A DNA stretch of 48,491 nt from an uncultured Verrucomicrobia subdivision 3 bacterium (GCA_903888765.1 CAISVF010000131.1:1-48491), one strand, 5' to 3'. Counted from the stretch's first letter, positions 7,953 through 17,342 are shown. Numbers and translations are program-made. The notes: a model not told the origin generated them from the sequence alone.

Positions 7953-9293
7953 ATGCAAAAGCCGCGCCTGAATTTCTGGCAGATTTGGAACATGAGTTTC
8001 GGTTTTCTTGGCATCCAGTTTGGATGGGGGTTACAGATGGCCAACATGAGTGCGATTTATACTTACCTTGGAGCGGATGCCGATTCTCTTTCTGTTTTGT
8101 GGCTTGCTGCCCCGGTTACTGGCGTCATCATTCAACCATTGATCGGTCAATCCAGCGACCGCATTTGGACCCGCCTAGGCCGGCGGCGCCCCTTTATTTT
8201 AGGTGGGGCTGTGTTCGCCTCCCTTGCCCTGGTTTGGATGCCCAATTGTCCATCCGTCTGGATGGCTGCCGGATTACTTTGGGTACTGGATGGCACCATC
8301 AACGCCAGTATGCAGCCATTTCGGGCCTTGGTGGCAGATAATCTGCCGCCGGAGCAGAATGCCCAAGGTTTCGCTATTCAATCACTTTTTATTGGCTTGG
8401 GGGGCACCATCGCATCCGCCTTGCCATGGATGATGACCAACTGGTTTGGAGTTGCTTCACCTGCCGGGACTAACAGTCAGATTCCTGCTTCCGTGCGCCT
8501 TTCATTTTACATTGGAGCGGCCGCTTTTCTAGTCGCAGTGCTTTGGACGGTTTTAAAAACGCGCGAATATCCTCCTACTGACTCCGAGTTGGCTGCCATT
8601 CGCAGGCGCAAATTTGATTGGACCCTCGGTTTAGGGGATGTTTTGAACTTGGTCTTTCACCTGCCCCGGAGGATGTGGGAACTTGGTCTGGTTCAATTTT
8701 TTACCTGGATTGGAATGTTTTCCATGTGGGTTTATTTCTCTCCGGCCGTCGCTCGGAACATTTTTCATGCCTCCCCCGGTTCCCCGGAGATGGAAGCTGC
8801 GGGAGCCTGGTCTGGTTTCTGTTTTGCCGCCTACAATGCAGTGTGTTTTGTTTTTTCCTTTGGGTTGCTGTGGGGCACAAAATATACAGGACCCAAACTG
8901 ATGCACGTATTCTGTCTGGCGGTGGGTGCTGTTGGTCTGGCTTCGGTTCCGTTGGCCACGGATAAACATCACCTGCTGTTTGCCATGGCGGCGGTTGGTA
9001 TTGCTTGGGCGAGTATTCTTTCGATGCCCTACGCGATGCTAGCCCCCGCGCTTCCCAAGGAAAAAGTTGGTGTTATGATGGGAATGTTCAATCTCTTTAT
9101 CGTTCTCCCTCAAATTGTGGCATCGAGCCTGCTTGGCTATATTCTGAAACATTTTCTGCATAGCGAACCAGTCAATGCACTTGTATTAGGCGGTGCCAGC
9201 ATGGGGTTGGCAGCATTGTTGACGTTATTGGTGGTAAATTTCAAAACGGTGGATATTTCTTCGGAAGCGGTTACCAGCGGTGGCGGCCATTGA
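7953..9293 (+). CDS. GPH-type sugar/cation symporter (MFS fold; sucrose or maltose transporter-like)
   Basis: This 446-residue inner-membrane permease has about 12 hydrophobic helices. The N-terminus (FWQIWNMSFGFLGIQFGWGLQMANMSAIYTYLGA) and QPLIGQSSDRIWTRLGRRRPFILGG follow the pattern of the glycoside-pentoside-hexuronide and SLC45/sucrose symporter families, including the D-R-x-x-x-R-x-G-R-R-R-P loop after helix 3. It directly follows the secreted amylase gene and probably imports the maltose or glucose released. The substrate is inferred from context. The ribosome site is weak. Confidence 0.85.
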   Translation: MQKPRLNFWQIWNMSFGFLGIQFGWGLQMANMSAIYTYLGADADSLSVLWLAAPVTGVIIQPLIGQSSDRIWTRLGRRRPFILGGAVFASLALVWMPNCPSVWMAAGLLWVLDGTINASMQPFRALVADNLPPEQNAQGFAIQSLFIGLGGTIASALPWMMTNWFGVASPAGTNSQIPASVRLSFYIGAAAFLVAVLWTVLKTREYPPTDSELAAIRRRKFDWTLGLGDVLNLVFHLPRRMWELGLVQFFTWIGMFSMWVYFSPAVARNIFHASPGSPEMEAAGAWSGFCFAAYNAVCFVFSFGLLWGTKYTGPKLMHVFCLAVGAVGLASVPLATDKHHLLFAMAAVGIAWASILSMPYAMLAPALPKEKVGVMMGMFNLFIVLPQIVASSLLGYILKHFLHSEPVNALVLGGASMGLAALLTLLVVNFKTVDISSEAVTSGGGH

Positions 9294-9344
9294 GCCTCGC
9301 AAATCCATTCGACACCCGGATGCCCGGTTGCTAAACTCGCCGGC

Positions 9345-9782
9345 ATGAAAGTTCTGTTTCTCAACGGTCCGAACCTGAATCTCCTCGGGACGCGTGAACC
9401 GGAAGTTTATGGACGTCTCACTTTGGTGGATATTGAGGCGATGGTTCGAACTCGTGCCATAGATTTGAAGGTCGAAATTGCATTTCGCCAATCCAATTCA
9501 GAGGGAGAACTTGTCAGTTGGATTCAGGAGGCTAGGGGGCAGTTTAATTCCATTGTTATTAACGCGGCAGCCTATACTCATACCAGCATAGCTTTGCGCG
9601 ATGCCATTTCGGCTGTGGGGGTGCCAACGATTGAGATCCATCTTTCCAACATTCATGCCCGAGAAGAATTTCGCCATACATCACTCATCGCTCCGGTTTG
9701 CCGTGGCCAGATCAGCGGTTTTGGCGTGAAATCGTATTTATTGGGTTTTGAAGCTGCGATTATCGTTACCGAAACGCATTAA
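9345..9782 (+). CDS. aroQ: type II 3-dehydroquinate dehydratase
   Basis: This 145-residue cytosolic enzyme carries out the third step of the shikimate pathway (3-dehydroquinate to 3-dehydroshikimate). The family motifs are present: [18 protein letters not shown] with the catalytic Tyr, [30 protein letters not shown], and [20 protein letters not shown] with the catalytic His. Length is normal. The gene stands ahead of accB-accC, an arrangement common in bacteria, although the efp gene often found between them is absent. Confidence 0.96.
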   Translation: MKVLFLNGPNLNLLGTREPEVYGRLTLVDIEAMVRTRAIDLKVEIAFRQSNSEGELVSWIQEARGQFNSIVINAAAYTHTSIALRDAISAVGVPTIEIHLSNIHAREEFRHTSLIAPVCRGQISGFGVKSYLLGFEAAIIVTETH

Positions 9783-9829
9783 TAGTCGCTTGTGCATTGG
9801 AATAAATAAATAATTTTTGAGCGTAATGC

Positions 9830-9858
9830 TTGACCTTTGTGTCGTATAAATATAAGAT
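9830..9858 (+). promoter_or_regulatory. sigma-70-like promoter ahead of accB
   Basis: TTGACC (9830-9835) and TAAGAT (9853-9858) are separated by 17 bases inside a 176-base AT-rich intergenic region. This would give accBC its own promoter with a leader of about 95 bases. The call rests on consensus match alone. Confidence 0.5.
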
Positions 9859-9958
9859 TTTTTATTAAAAATTTAACTTCAGTCGAGATTAAGCCGATTT
9901 TGACTGGTATTTAGCCGGTTTTTGAACGTTTCTAGAAAAATTTTAACGAAAACGCATC

Positions 9959-10429
9959 GTGGACCTAAAAGATATCAAAGCCATCATTGATTTGATGAAA
10001 AAAAACTCCATTACGGAGTTTGAACTGGAGCAACAGGACTCGAAGTTGCGCCTCAAACGGGGGTTAAGTAATGGGGCGTCATCCGTGGCTCAATCGGATG
10101 AGCAACCAGTTCCGGTTATGCCTCAAATCGTGACTGCCCAGACTCCCTTGGTATCGGCTCCGGTAGTATCCGTACCTGTCGCCACTGGTGAAATTGACAT
10201 CAAATCACCAATGATCGGGACATTTTATCGTTCACCCTCGCCTGAATCTAGTTCTTATGTCGATGTGGGTACTGAGGTTAATCCAGAATCCGTTGTATGC
10301 ATCATTGAGGCCATGAAGGTGATGAATGAAATTAAATCCGAGGTAAAAGGAGTAGTTACGCAATTGTTGGTCGAAAATGGGAAGCCCGTTGAATTCGGTC
10401 AGCCACTTTTCAAGGTTCGTCCCCTTTAA
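9959..10429 (+). CDS. accB: biotin carboxyl carrier protein of acetyl-CoA carboxylase
   Basis: This is the biotin-bearing subunit of acetyl-CoA carboxylase, which starts fatty-acid synthesis. It has 156 residues: an N-terminal helical segment (DLKDIKAIIDLMKKNSITEFELEQ), a proline/alanine/valine-rich linker, and a C-terminal biotinyl domain with EAMKVMNEI, whose Lys near residue 120 is biotinylated. The start is GTG 9959; no strong ribosome site is visible, but the N-terminal motif begins right there. It is followed after 21 bases by accC. Confidence 0.95.
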   Translation: MDLKDIKAIIDLMKKNSITEFELEQQDSKLRLKRGLSNGASSVAQSDEQPVPVMPQIVTAQTPLVSAPVVSVPVATGEIDIKSPMIGTFYRSPSPESSSYVDVGTEVNPESVVCIIEAMKVMNEIKSEVKGVVTQLLVENGKPVEFGQPLFKVRPL

Positions 10430-10450
10430 TCGGTTTTTATCGCCTTTATC

Positions 10451-11833
10451 ATGTTCGAAAAAGTTCTGGTAGCCAATCGTGGGGAAATAGCTGTTCGCAT
10501 CATTCGTGCCTGTAAAGAACTGAATATACGTACGGTGGCCGTTTATTCCGAGATTGATGCCAATTCAATGCATGTGCAAATGGCCGATGAGGCGATTTGT
10601 ATCGGCAAGGCAGCATCTTCTGAGAGTTATCTACGCATTGACCGGATCATCAGTGCCGCAGAAATCGCGGATGTGGATGCCATTCACCCAGGCTATGGGT
10701 TTTTATCAGAGAATGCCCACTTTGCGGAAGTTTGCGAGAGCTGCAACATTCGTTTTATCGGTCCGAGCCCTCGGGCGATGAATGCTTTGGGGGACAAGGC
10801 AGTTAGTCGCGCCTTGGCCAAGCGGGCTGGCGTGGAGACTCCGCCTGGTTCCGAAGGCGTGGTGGATAAGGAACAGGACGCACTGGCGGTGGCCAAACGC
10901 ATTGGCTACCCGGTAATGATCAAGGCAGTGGCAGGTGGCGGTGGCCGCGGTATGCGCGTTGCACATAACGATATATCCCTGGTCAAAGGTTATCATACTG
11001 CGCGCACCGAGGCCGAAAAATGCTTTGGTAACTCGGGGGTTTATATCGAAAAGTTCATTGAGAATCCCCATCATATTGAAATTCAGATACTCGGCGACAA
11101 TAAGGGTAAAATCATCCATCTGGGTGAACGTGATTGCTCTGTTCAGCGTCGCAACCAGAAATTGGTCGAAGAATCTCCATCGCCGCTGCTGGATAATAAA
11201 TTCCGCAAGCTCCGCGAGAAAATAGGCAAGGCCGCCATCCGCATAGCCGAGGCGGCTCGTTATACCAATGCCGGCACAGTGGAGTTTATCGTTGACGATA
11301 GCGGCAATTATTATTTTCTAGAAGTGAACAAGCGCCTTCAGGTGGAGCATCCCGTTACCGAGGAAGTCACTGGCATTGACTTGGTCCGGGCCCAATTGGA
11401 GGTCGCGATGGGCGAACCGCTGCGCTATTCTCAGGGCGATGTTGAATTTAAGGGGCACGCCATCGAATGCCGGATTAATGCGGAAGACCCGTTCGACGAT
11501 TTTCGTCCCAGCCCCGGCCGTATTGAGATGTATTACCAGCCGGGCGGGCGCGGCGTTCGCGTGGATACTCATGCTTACGCGGGCTACACCATTCCGCCGA
11601 CCTACGACTCAATGATTGGCAAGCTGATCGTGACCGGCAAAGATCGGACGGAAGCGATTGACCGCATGAATCGTGCCTTGAATGAGTTTATGATTACCGG
11701 GGTCAAAACCACCATGGTATTCCAGCAGGCCATCATGCAGGATCCTAATTTTCGGCGCGGCGTTTATACCACGAATTTCGTGGAACAGCTTCTCGGCGGC
11801 GCGCGGCGCGAATTGATCGAGGAGAAAACCTGA
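10451..11833 (+). CDS. accC: biotin carboxylase subunit of acetyl-CoA carboxylase
   Basis: This 460-residue ATP-grasp enzyme carboxylates the biotin on AccB using bicarbonate and ATP. The start [21 protein letters not shown], the phosphate loop [12 protein letters not shown], and [11 protein letters not shown] with the bicarbonate/biotin Arg, Gln, Val and Glu are all present. The residues before the Arg read EVNKR rather than the common EMNTR; such variation occurs in acyl-CoA carboxylase homologues, so a propionyl- or acetyl-CoA role cannot be fully separated. Pairing with a short stand-alone accB favours acetyl-CoA carboxylase. Confidence 0.95.
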   Translation: MFEKVLVANRGEIAVRIIRACKELNIRTVAVYSEIDANSMHVQMADEAICIGKAASSESYLRIDRIISAAEIADVDAIHPGYGFLSENAHFAEVCESCNIRFIGPSPRAMNALGDKAVSRALAKRAGVETPPGSEGVVDKEQDALAVAKRIGYPVMIKAVAGGGGRGMRVAHNDISLVKGYHTARTEAEKCFGNSGVYIEKFIENPHHIEIQILGDNKGKIIHLGERDCSVQRRNQKLVEESPSPLLDNKFRKLREKIGKAAIRIAEAARYTNAGTVEFIVDDSGNYYFLEVNKRLQVEHPVTEEVTGIDLVRAQLEVAMGEPLRYSQGDVEFKGHAIECRINAEDPFDDFRPSPGRIEMYYQPGGRGVRVDTHAYAGYTIPPTYDSMIGKLIVTGKDRTEAIDRMNRALNEFMITGVKTTMVFQQAIMQDPNFRRGVYTTNFVEQLLGGARRELIEEKT

Positions 11834-11919
11834 TTCATCGATCCTTTCTTCCTTTTTTGACAAGGAAATTCTTTGGGTGCATTTGAGAAGAACCTTGGAT
11901 GGTTTTTGACGGCATGTAT

Positions 11920-11944
11920 CGGGCAATAACCCGGTAGCTTTTTT
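11920..11944 (+). terminator. weak intrinsic terminator after accC
   Basis: CGGG (11920-11923) and CCCG (11930-11933) form a short stem around CAATAA, followed after GTAGC by a T6 tract (11939-11944). The stem is only four pairs, so termination may be partial. Confidence 0.35.
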
Positions 11945-12035
11945 ATAATCACCCAGAAATGCCGGCAAAATGGGACTGGTGGCGGAAATTTCTTTGCGTG
12001 TCATTCGCCGGCGGCGGGGTTAGATTTGGGCCGCG

Positions 12036-12830
12036 ATGATTGCATACCTTGATTTGCTGCGACACGTGCGCCGGAACGGGAAGTTCAAAGCTGACCGCAC
12101 CGGGACAGGCACATATTCCTTATTTGGCGCACAAATCCGCTGTTCGTTGCGCGACTCATTTCCAATCCTGACCACGAAGAAAGTCCACACCAAGTCCATC
12201 ATTTACGAACTGCTCTGGTTTTTGCGCGGAGAGACCAATATCGCCTGGTTAAAACAGCATGGCGTTTCCATTTGGGACGAATGGGCGGATCAGCATGGCA
12301 ATCTGGGCCGGGTCTATGGCGCACAATGGACTGGCTGGCGGACTGCCGACGGGCGATCTCTTAACCAGATTGACGACGTCATCACCCAGATAAAAAAAAA
12401 TCCCGACAGCCGGCGGTTGATTGTCAGTGCCTGGAATCCAGGAGAAATTCAGGGAATGGCGCTGCCGCCGTGCCATACATTATTCCAGTTTTATGTCAGT
12501 GAGGGCGAATTGAGCTGCCAACTTTACCAGCGCAGTGCAGATATTTTCCTCGGGGTGCCTTTCAACATTGCCAGCTATGCGCTGCTCACGCGCATGGTCG
12601 CGCAAGTTTGCGGCCTGAAACCAGGCGATTTTGTGCACACTTTCGGAGATTTACATCTTTACGCGAACCATGTGGAGCAAGCGGATTTGCAACTTACGCG
12701 AGAAACACGCGCCCTGCCGAACTTGAAATTAAATCCACAGGTGAAGGACATTCACGATTTTACGTTCGAAGATTTTGAACTGGTGGGCTACGACCCGCAT
12801 CCGCCCATCAAGGCGCCGGTGGCCGTATGA
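12036..12830 (+). CDS. thyA: thymidylate synthase
   Basis: This makes dTMP from dUMP using methylene-tetrahydrofolate. At 264 residues it matches the usual short bacterial form. The catalytic Cys lies in [12 protein letters not shown], the phosphate-binding Arg pair in [12 protein letters not shown], and substrate contacts in [20 protein letters not shown] and [10 protein letters not shown]. The start is ATG 12036. No folA lies next to it, so it appears monocistronic. Confidence 0.97.
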   Translation: MIAYLDLLRHVRRNGKFKADRTGTGTYSLFGAQIRCSLRDSFPILTTKKVHTKSIIYELLWFLRGETNIAWLKQHGVSIWDEWADQHGNLGRVYGAQWTGWRTADGRSLNQIDDVITQIKKNPDSRRLIVSAWNPGEIQGMALPPCHTLFQFYVSEGELSCQLYQRSADIFLGVPFNIASYALLTRMVAQVCGLKPGDFVHTFGDLHLYANHVEQADLQLTRETRALPNLKLNPQVKDIHDFTFEDFELVGYDPHPPIKAPVAV

Positions 12831-12840
12831 CTTCGGTTTC

Positions 12841-12873
12841 TTGTGGGCGGCGTTGATTTTCAGCCACCCACAA
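12841..12873. other. hairpin between convergent thyA and fumarase beta genes
   Basis: TTGTGGG-c-GGC (12841-12851) pairs with GCC-a-CCCACAA (12863-12873), giving 7+3 base pairs with one internal mismatch. It lies 10 bases after the thyA stop, between convergent genes. There is no T tract on either strand; it may mark transcript ends in both directions. Confidence 0.4.
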
Positions 12874-12954
12874 CCGGCCTTGGGGCGACTCCATGAGATG
12901 GCTAAACTGATGCAATAAAGTTTGCCTCAGCCAAACGCCCACCTGCTCCGCATT

Positions 12955-13530
12955 TCACACCCGCTCTGCCAGCGCTGCTTTGCTCTGATTCCAAACTGCC
13001 TCGTGCAGGGAATTGCCATGGGAATCAATCGTCACCACTGCCGGGAAATCTACCACGGCAAGTTCCCATATTGCTTCGGGCGACCCGAATTTTTCGAGAA
13101 AATAAACCTGGTTCACTTTTTTAACGCACTCCGCCAGCACTTGGGCGGCTCCGCCGATGCCGTGCAAATAAACGCAGCCGTATTCTTTGCACGCCGCTTG
13201 CGTTTTTGCCCCCATGCCGCCCTTGCCAATGACGCCCCGCAAGCCAAAGTCGCGGATGACCTGCCACTGGTAGGGCTCCTCGCGGATGGAGGTCGTGGGA
13301 CCGGCGGCGGTGCAGCGGTAACTTCCATCGGCTTGTTTCATCATCACCGGCCCGCAGTGGTAGATGATGCCGTCTTGAAAACTGACGCCATCCGGCAGCG
13401 CTCCGCCTTCGTGCAGGTATTTGTGGACCGCGTCGCGACCGGTAAACACGGTGCCGGAAATCAGCACCTCATCGCCCATTTTCAAGGCGCGGATTTTTTC
13501 TTCGGTGAAGGGGAAGGATAAGTTAATCAT
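12955..13530 (-). CDS. class I fumarate hydratase, beta subunit
   Basis: This 191-residue protein corresponds to the C-terminal domain of class I (Fe-S) fumarases and tartrate dehydratases. Landmarks are LSFPFTEEKIRALKMGDEVLISGTVFTGRDAVHKYL, CGPVMM, TAAGPTTSIREEPY and GVIGKGGMG. It forms the active enzyme with the alpha subunit encoded upstream at 15098-15976. The two are unusually separated by a fucosidase gene. The choice of fumarate over tartrate is based on how widespread the fumarase is, not on a specific residue. Confidence 0.88.
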   Translation of the reverse strand: MINLSFPFTEEKIRALKMGDEVLISGTVFTGRDAVHKYLHEGGALPDGVSFQDGIIYHCGPVMMKQADGSYRCTAAGPTTSIREEPYQWQVIRDFGLRGVIGKGGMGAKTQAACKEYGCVYLHGIGGAAQVLAECVKKVNQVYFLEKFGSPEAIWELAVVDFPAVVTIDSHGNSLHEAVWNQSKAALAERV

Positions 13531-13566
13531 AATAAATTAATTTGGATTAGGAGATGAAAATCGGTT

Positions 13567-15084
13567 TTAGAACAGTTCTTTGCGCACAATCTTAAAAACA
13601 TAAGCCACCTCACCAGGTCTGGTCGGCGGCGTCGCAATGCTCAAGCCGGCTTTAGTCATTTCCCATTTCAGCTCCTTTCCATCACCCAGCATGGTGATGG
13701 AGGCGATTTCTGATGGGTAGAGACCCGGCCAGTTGAACTTCGGGGCGAGGCTCTTGATGAGAATTTTTTCCCCCGGCCAAGCCAGGGCCGTGGCATACAA
13801 AATGTTGCTCTTACTCGTGAAGCGGATGTCCTCGCCCGTGTATTGAAGATGATTATTCTCGTTGAAATTACTGCCCTTGCTGCTTTTCTTCGTCAACTGC
13901 GTCGGGCCTTCGCCGGCGATTTCCCAGGGCACCGTGCCGTAAATCGCCTCCCCGTTGATCTTTAGCCAGGCACCCATGCCGAGCAGCAGCGCTTTCGCCG
14001 CATCGGGAATCGTGCCATCTGGCTTCGGGCCGACATTGAGCAGCAGATAGCCGTTCTTGCTCACGTGGTCCACGAGATTTACGACAAGATTCGCCACTGT
14101 TTTGTAGCTTTGATTCTGCACATAGCCCCAGGCTTCACCATCGTCCACGGTGGAATCAGTAATCCAGTCGTAATAGGTCAGGTCATTTTCCTGTCCCAAT
14201 TCCAAATCCAGCAAACCCGCTCCCGGTGGAAGATGATGAAACTTGTAAGTGGCGACGACCTCCTTATGTTCCGCAGCCGCATGATTGTAATAATATGCCA
14301 GCATTTCCTGCTTATAACTGTCAGCGATTCCGTTCAACCCAAAGTCGAACCAGACGAAATCCGGGTCGTACTTGTCAATGACCTCAACGATTTTATTTTT
14401 CCAATCGTCGAGAAAAGCCTTGGTGGGCACCGCGCCCGATGGATGAATCGGTCCATAAAGGCCAGAGTATTGCGGATTACCGCAATCTAAATTGGAGTTC
14501 CACGTCGGGAAATACCACCAGTTTTCCGCATGATGAAATGCCGTGACGAACTTCATATTATGCTTCTTGATGGCGACGGCCAGTTCGCCGACCACGTCAC
14601 GCTTGGGTCCCATTTTGGCTGCGTTCCAATCAGAATATTTGGTGTCCCACAGGCAAAATCCATCGTGATGCACCGCCACCGGTCCAGCAAAACGCGCGCC
14701 TGCCTTATGGAACAGGTCCGCCCATTCCTCGGCGTTAAACTTTTCGCCGGTGAAATGTGGGATGAAATCCTTGTAGCCGAATTTCTCCAGCGGACCGTAA
14801 GTCGCCTCCCAATATTTCCGTTCCGGGCTATTGGTTTGGTTATAGGCGTGATTGGCAAACCAGGTAGCGTTTGGCCCCTGTGCCGGCACGGCATAAACCC
14901 CCCAGTGGGTGTAGATACCAAATTTCCCGTCGCGCAACCACTGTGGCGTGGTTCGGTGGCCAAGTGAATTCCAATTGGCCTGATAAGATTCGGCAGGCAT
15001 CAACGCTCCGTCGGCCATGGGCAGTGACGCAGCCATTGCCAGCAACAGGAGTAGCGCGCGGTGGATGAGCAGGGAATACTTCAC
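13567..15084 (-). CDS. secreted GH29 alpha-L-fucosidase
   Basis: This 505-residue exported enzyme probably removes alpha-L-fucose from glycans. A signal peptide (YSLLIHRALLLLLAMAASLPMADG) precedes the GH29 barrel, shown by WLRDGKFGIYTHWGVYAVP, AGARFAGPVAVHHDGFCLWD, FHHAENWW and FVWFDFGL, whose Asp near residue 246 is the expected nucleophile. A typical GH29 segment GYLLLNVGPKPDGTIP follows, then a C-terminal beta domain. The gene begins 13 bases after the fumarase alpha stop and ends 36 bases before fumarase beta, all on the same strand, so it must be co-transcribed with them or carry its own signals within very little space. Which fucoside it cuts is unknown. Confidence 0.92.
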   Translation of the reverse strand: MKYSLLIHRALLLLLAMAASLPMADGALMPAESYQANWNSLGHRTTPQWLRDGKFGIYTHWGVYAVPAQGPNATWFANHAYNQTNSPERKYWEATYGPLEKFGYKDFIPHFTGEKFNAEEWADLFHKAGARFAGPVAVHHDGFCLWDTKYSDWNAAKMGPKRDVVGELAVAIKKHNMKFVTAFHHAENWWYFPTWNSNLDCGNPQYSGLYGPIHPSGAVPTKAFLDDWKNKIVEVIDKYDPDFVWFDFGLNGIADSYKQEMLAYYYNHAAAEHKEVVATYKFHHLPPGAGLLDLELGQENDLTYYDWITDSTVDDGEAWGYVQNQSYKTVANLVVNLVDHVSKNGYLLLNVGPKPDGTIPDAAKALLLGMGAWLKINGEAIYGTVPWEIAGEGPTQLTKKSSKGSNFNENNHLQYTGEDIRFTSKSNILYATALAWPGEKILIKSLAPKFNWPGLYPSEIASITMLGDGKELKWEMTKAGLSIATPPTRPGEVAYVFKIVRKELF

Positions 15085-15097
15085 GGCGCGGTTATTT

Positions 15098-15976
15098 TTA
15101 ATACAACCACTGCTCTATTTTGCCCTCATTGCAAAGCCTCACGCCTTGCCGACGGAAGGCCCAGCACATGTAGCTCACGCTTACGAAATAAGAAGCCGGC
15201 ACCCGGTTAGCGACGCAAATTTTAACCCCCAAAAGAGTGGTCTTGCCGCCAAAACCCATCGGGCCGATGCCCAGTTCATTGGCGGTTTTCAGGATATCCT
15301 GCTCCAAGGCGTCCAGCTTAGGCTCGGGATTACGGTCATCGAGCAAGCGCAGCAATTGGGTTTTGGAAAGTTCATAGCCCGTCGCCCGGTCACCACCGAT
15401 GCACACGCCGAGGACGCCTGGTCCGCAGCCCTTGCCCTGGGCCTGTAATATCGCGTCAAGAATCGCTTTGCGGCAGCCGTCCAGGTCGCGGTTTGCGTGC
15501 AGCGCGTCATCCGGGAGTGAATATTGCGCGCCAACATTCTCGCAGCCGCCGCCCTTGAGTACGAGTCTGACACTCACCACAGCGGAACGATGCTGGTGAA
15601 AATGGAACGCCGGTGCGCCTGGCCCCACGTTCGTGCCATCGTTTTTTCCGGTTAGTGAATCCACCGAGTTCTGTCGAAGAAAGCCCTTTTTGGTCGCCAA
15701 CGTCACGGCCTCCCTCGCAGTTTCGGCAAACGCAATCTGGTCGTAGCCGACTGGTGCGTCCACATAAAACAATATGCTACCGGTGTCCTGGCAGATGGGC
15801 TGGGATTTGTTTTTTGCCAGAGCGATGTTCTGGTCAATGATTTTGAAGGCATTGGCCGCAAGGGAATTTTTCTGTTCGTTTTCCAAAGAGGCAAGAATGG
15901 CGCGATGCACGTCATCGGGAATTTCAGCAGAAGTGCGGCGGATGAGTTCGACTAGGGAATCAAGCAAATGGCTCAT
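15098..15976 (-). CDS. class I fumarate hydratase, alpha subunit
   Basis: This 292-residue subunit carries the 4Fe-4S cluster of a two-subunit class I fumarase (fumarate to malate in the TCA cycle). Candidate cluster cysteines lie in QPICQDTGSILFYVD, KGGGCENVGAQYSLP and GPGVLGVCIGGDRATGY. Length is normal for a separate alpha subunit. It is first on the minus strand, followed by the fucosidase and the beta subunit, and faces the phosphofructokinase gene across a 213-base divergent region. Confidence 0.9.
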   Translation of the reverse strand: MSHLLDSLVELIRRTSAEIPDDVHRAILASLENEQKNSLAANAFKIIDQNIALAKNKSQPICQDTGSILFYVDAPVGYDQIAFAETAREAVTLATKKGFLRQNSVDSLTGKNDGTNVGPGAPAFHFHQHRSAVVSVRLVLKGGGCENVGAQYSLPDDALHANRDLDGCRKAILDAILQAQGKGCGPGVLGVCIGGDRATGYELSKTQLLRLLDDRNPEPKLDALEQDILKTANELGIGPMGFGGKTTLLGVKICVANRVPASYFVSVSYMCWAFRRQGVRLCNEGKIEQWLY

Positions 15977-16024
15977 AAATTTTTCAAAAGCTTAAGACTT
16001 GCCGGCAAAGTCGTCAATTACGCG

Positions 16025-16045
16025 CCATGCTTTTCCCCAGCATGG
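16025..16045. promoter_or_regulatory. hairpin in the divergent region between fumarase alpha and pfk
   Basis: CCATGCT (16025-16031) and AGCATGG (16039-16045) pair around TTTCCCC, and flanking CGC/GCG can extend the stem. It lies 49 bases upstream of the fumarase alpha start and about 145 bases upstream of pfk. A second imperfect inverted repeat, AAAATTGTC / GACAAATTTT, occurs at about 16134-16166. Either could be an operator. Confidence 0.35.
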
Positions 16046-16189
16046 GTGGCGTTAGCCCAAAGTGCGGCTTTCGGGTGATCCGTCAGTTATGGTTTCGCCC
16101 CCTGACATTTCCTGCCTGGCCGGTCTCGCGATGAAAATTGTCAAAACTTCTGCTCGACAAATTTTTACGACAGTTTCAAATGAGTGCCC

Positions 16190-17317
16190 ATGGGCACAAA
16201 AATTCAACGCATCGGCATTCTTACTGCAGGCGGCGACAGCCCCGGACTCAACGCTGCCATTCGCGGCGTCGGGAAAGCGGCGCTTTACCACAACATGGAA
16301 ATCGTCGGTTTCCGTGATGGCTTTCGTGGTCTGGTGGAAAATCGCCGCCTGAAACTGGATCGCTCCACCCTCGCCGGCATTCTTACGGTGGGAGGCACCA
16401 TTCTCGGCACCAGCCGAGACAAGCCGCATCGCATGGTCATTGATGGCCGCACCAAGGACATGACGGAGGTCATCAAAAAAAATTACGAGGAGTGGGGGCT
16501 GGACTGCGTCGTTTGTCTGGGCGGCGGGGGCACCCAAAAAAACGCGCTGCGGCTCAAGCAGGCAGGACTTAATGTCATCACGCTGCCCAAGACAATTGAC
16601 AATGACGTGGGGATGACCGATGCCACATTTGGCTTTGCCACTGCGCTGGATATTGCCACCGACACCCTGGACCGGCTCCACAGCACGGCGCACAGTCATC
16701 ACCGGATCATCGTGGCGGAGATCATGGGCCATCGTGCCGGATGGTTAACTTTGGGCGCAGGAATTGCGGGCGGGGCGGATGTCATTTTAATACCGGAAAT
16801 TCCCTATAATGTGGAGAAAATTGCCGAAGCCATCCGCCGCCGCAGCCGGCGCGGGACCAACTTCAGCATTGTGGCAGTGGCCGAAGGGGCGATGAGCCAG
16901 GACGATGCCCGGGCTATGGCGGCAGCTGAGAAAAAACTGGAACGTGCCAGGACGCTGCACGATAAAAAGGAGGCCAAAGTAGAAATTGCCACCCTTGAGG
17001 TGCGTCACCAAGGCAATACCCTGCGGCTCGCCAAACAATTGGAAGAACTCACCCACCTCGAATCCCGCGTTACCATACTCGGCTATGTACAGCGCGGCGG
17101 CACCCCCTGCGCAGCAGACCGCATTCTGGCCACCCGGCTGGGCAGTGCGTGCGCCGATTTGATTTCGGACGAAATATTCGGCGTGATGGTGGCGGCGCGG
17201 GGAGACGGCACGGAAGCGGTGCCTTTGGAGAAAGTCGCCGGCAAGCGCAAGGTAGTGCCAATTGACCACTCTTGGATCCAAACCGCCCGCCATGTGGGCA
17301 CCTGTTTGGGAGATTGA
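16190..17317 (+). CDS. 6-phosphofructokinase family protein (PfkA superfamily) with GGGGT in place of GGDGS
   Basis: This 375-residue protein is a glycolytic PFK-fold enzyme. It has [18 protein letters not shown] at the phosphoryl-donor site, PKTIDND with the catalytic Asp, [19 protein letters not shown] for fructose-6-phosphate, and [18 protein letters not shown]. Two donor-site positions are informative. The Lys in PKTIDND is usual in PPi-dependent and some ATP-dependent groups, and the Gly after the altered position suits ATP. The usual metal-binding Asp of GGDGS is Gly here ([11 protein letters not shown]). An extra charged helical insert ([17 protein letters not shown]) follows. The donor is therefore uncertain. 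ATG 16190 is preferred over GTG 16184. Confidence 0.85.
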   Translation: MGTKIQRIGILTAGGDSPGLNAAIRGVGKAALYHNMEIVGFRDGFRGLVENRRLKLDRSTLAGILTVGGTILGTSRDKPHRMVIDGRTKDMTEVIKKNYEEWGLDCVVCLGGGGTQKNALRLKQAGLNVITLPKTIDNDVGMTDATFGFATALDIATDTLDRLHSTAHSHHRIIVAEIMGHRAGWLTLGAGIAGGADVILIPEIPYNVEKIAEAIRRRSRRGTNFSIVAVAEGAMSQDDARAMAAAEKKLERARTLHDKKEAKVEIATLEVRHQGNTLRLAKQLEELTHLESRVTILGYVQRGGTPCAADRILATRLGSACADLISDEIFGVMVAARGDGTEAVPLEKVAGKRKVVPIDHSWIQTARHVGTCLGD

Positions 17318-17342
17318 TTTGGCATGACTATGCACCCAGTGC

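Noticed and set aside
12922-13521. Plus-strand 199-residue ORF
   Set aside because: It is the shadow of the fumarase beta gene on the minus strand, which has clear family motifs.
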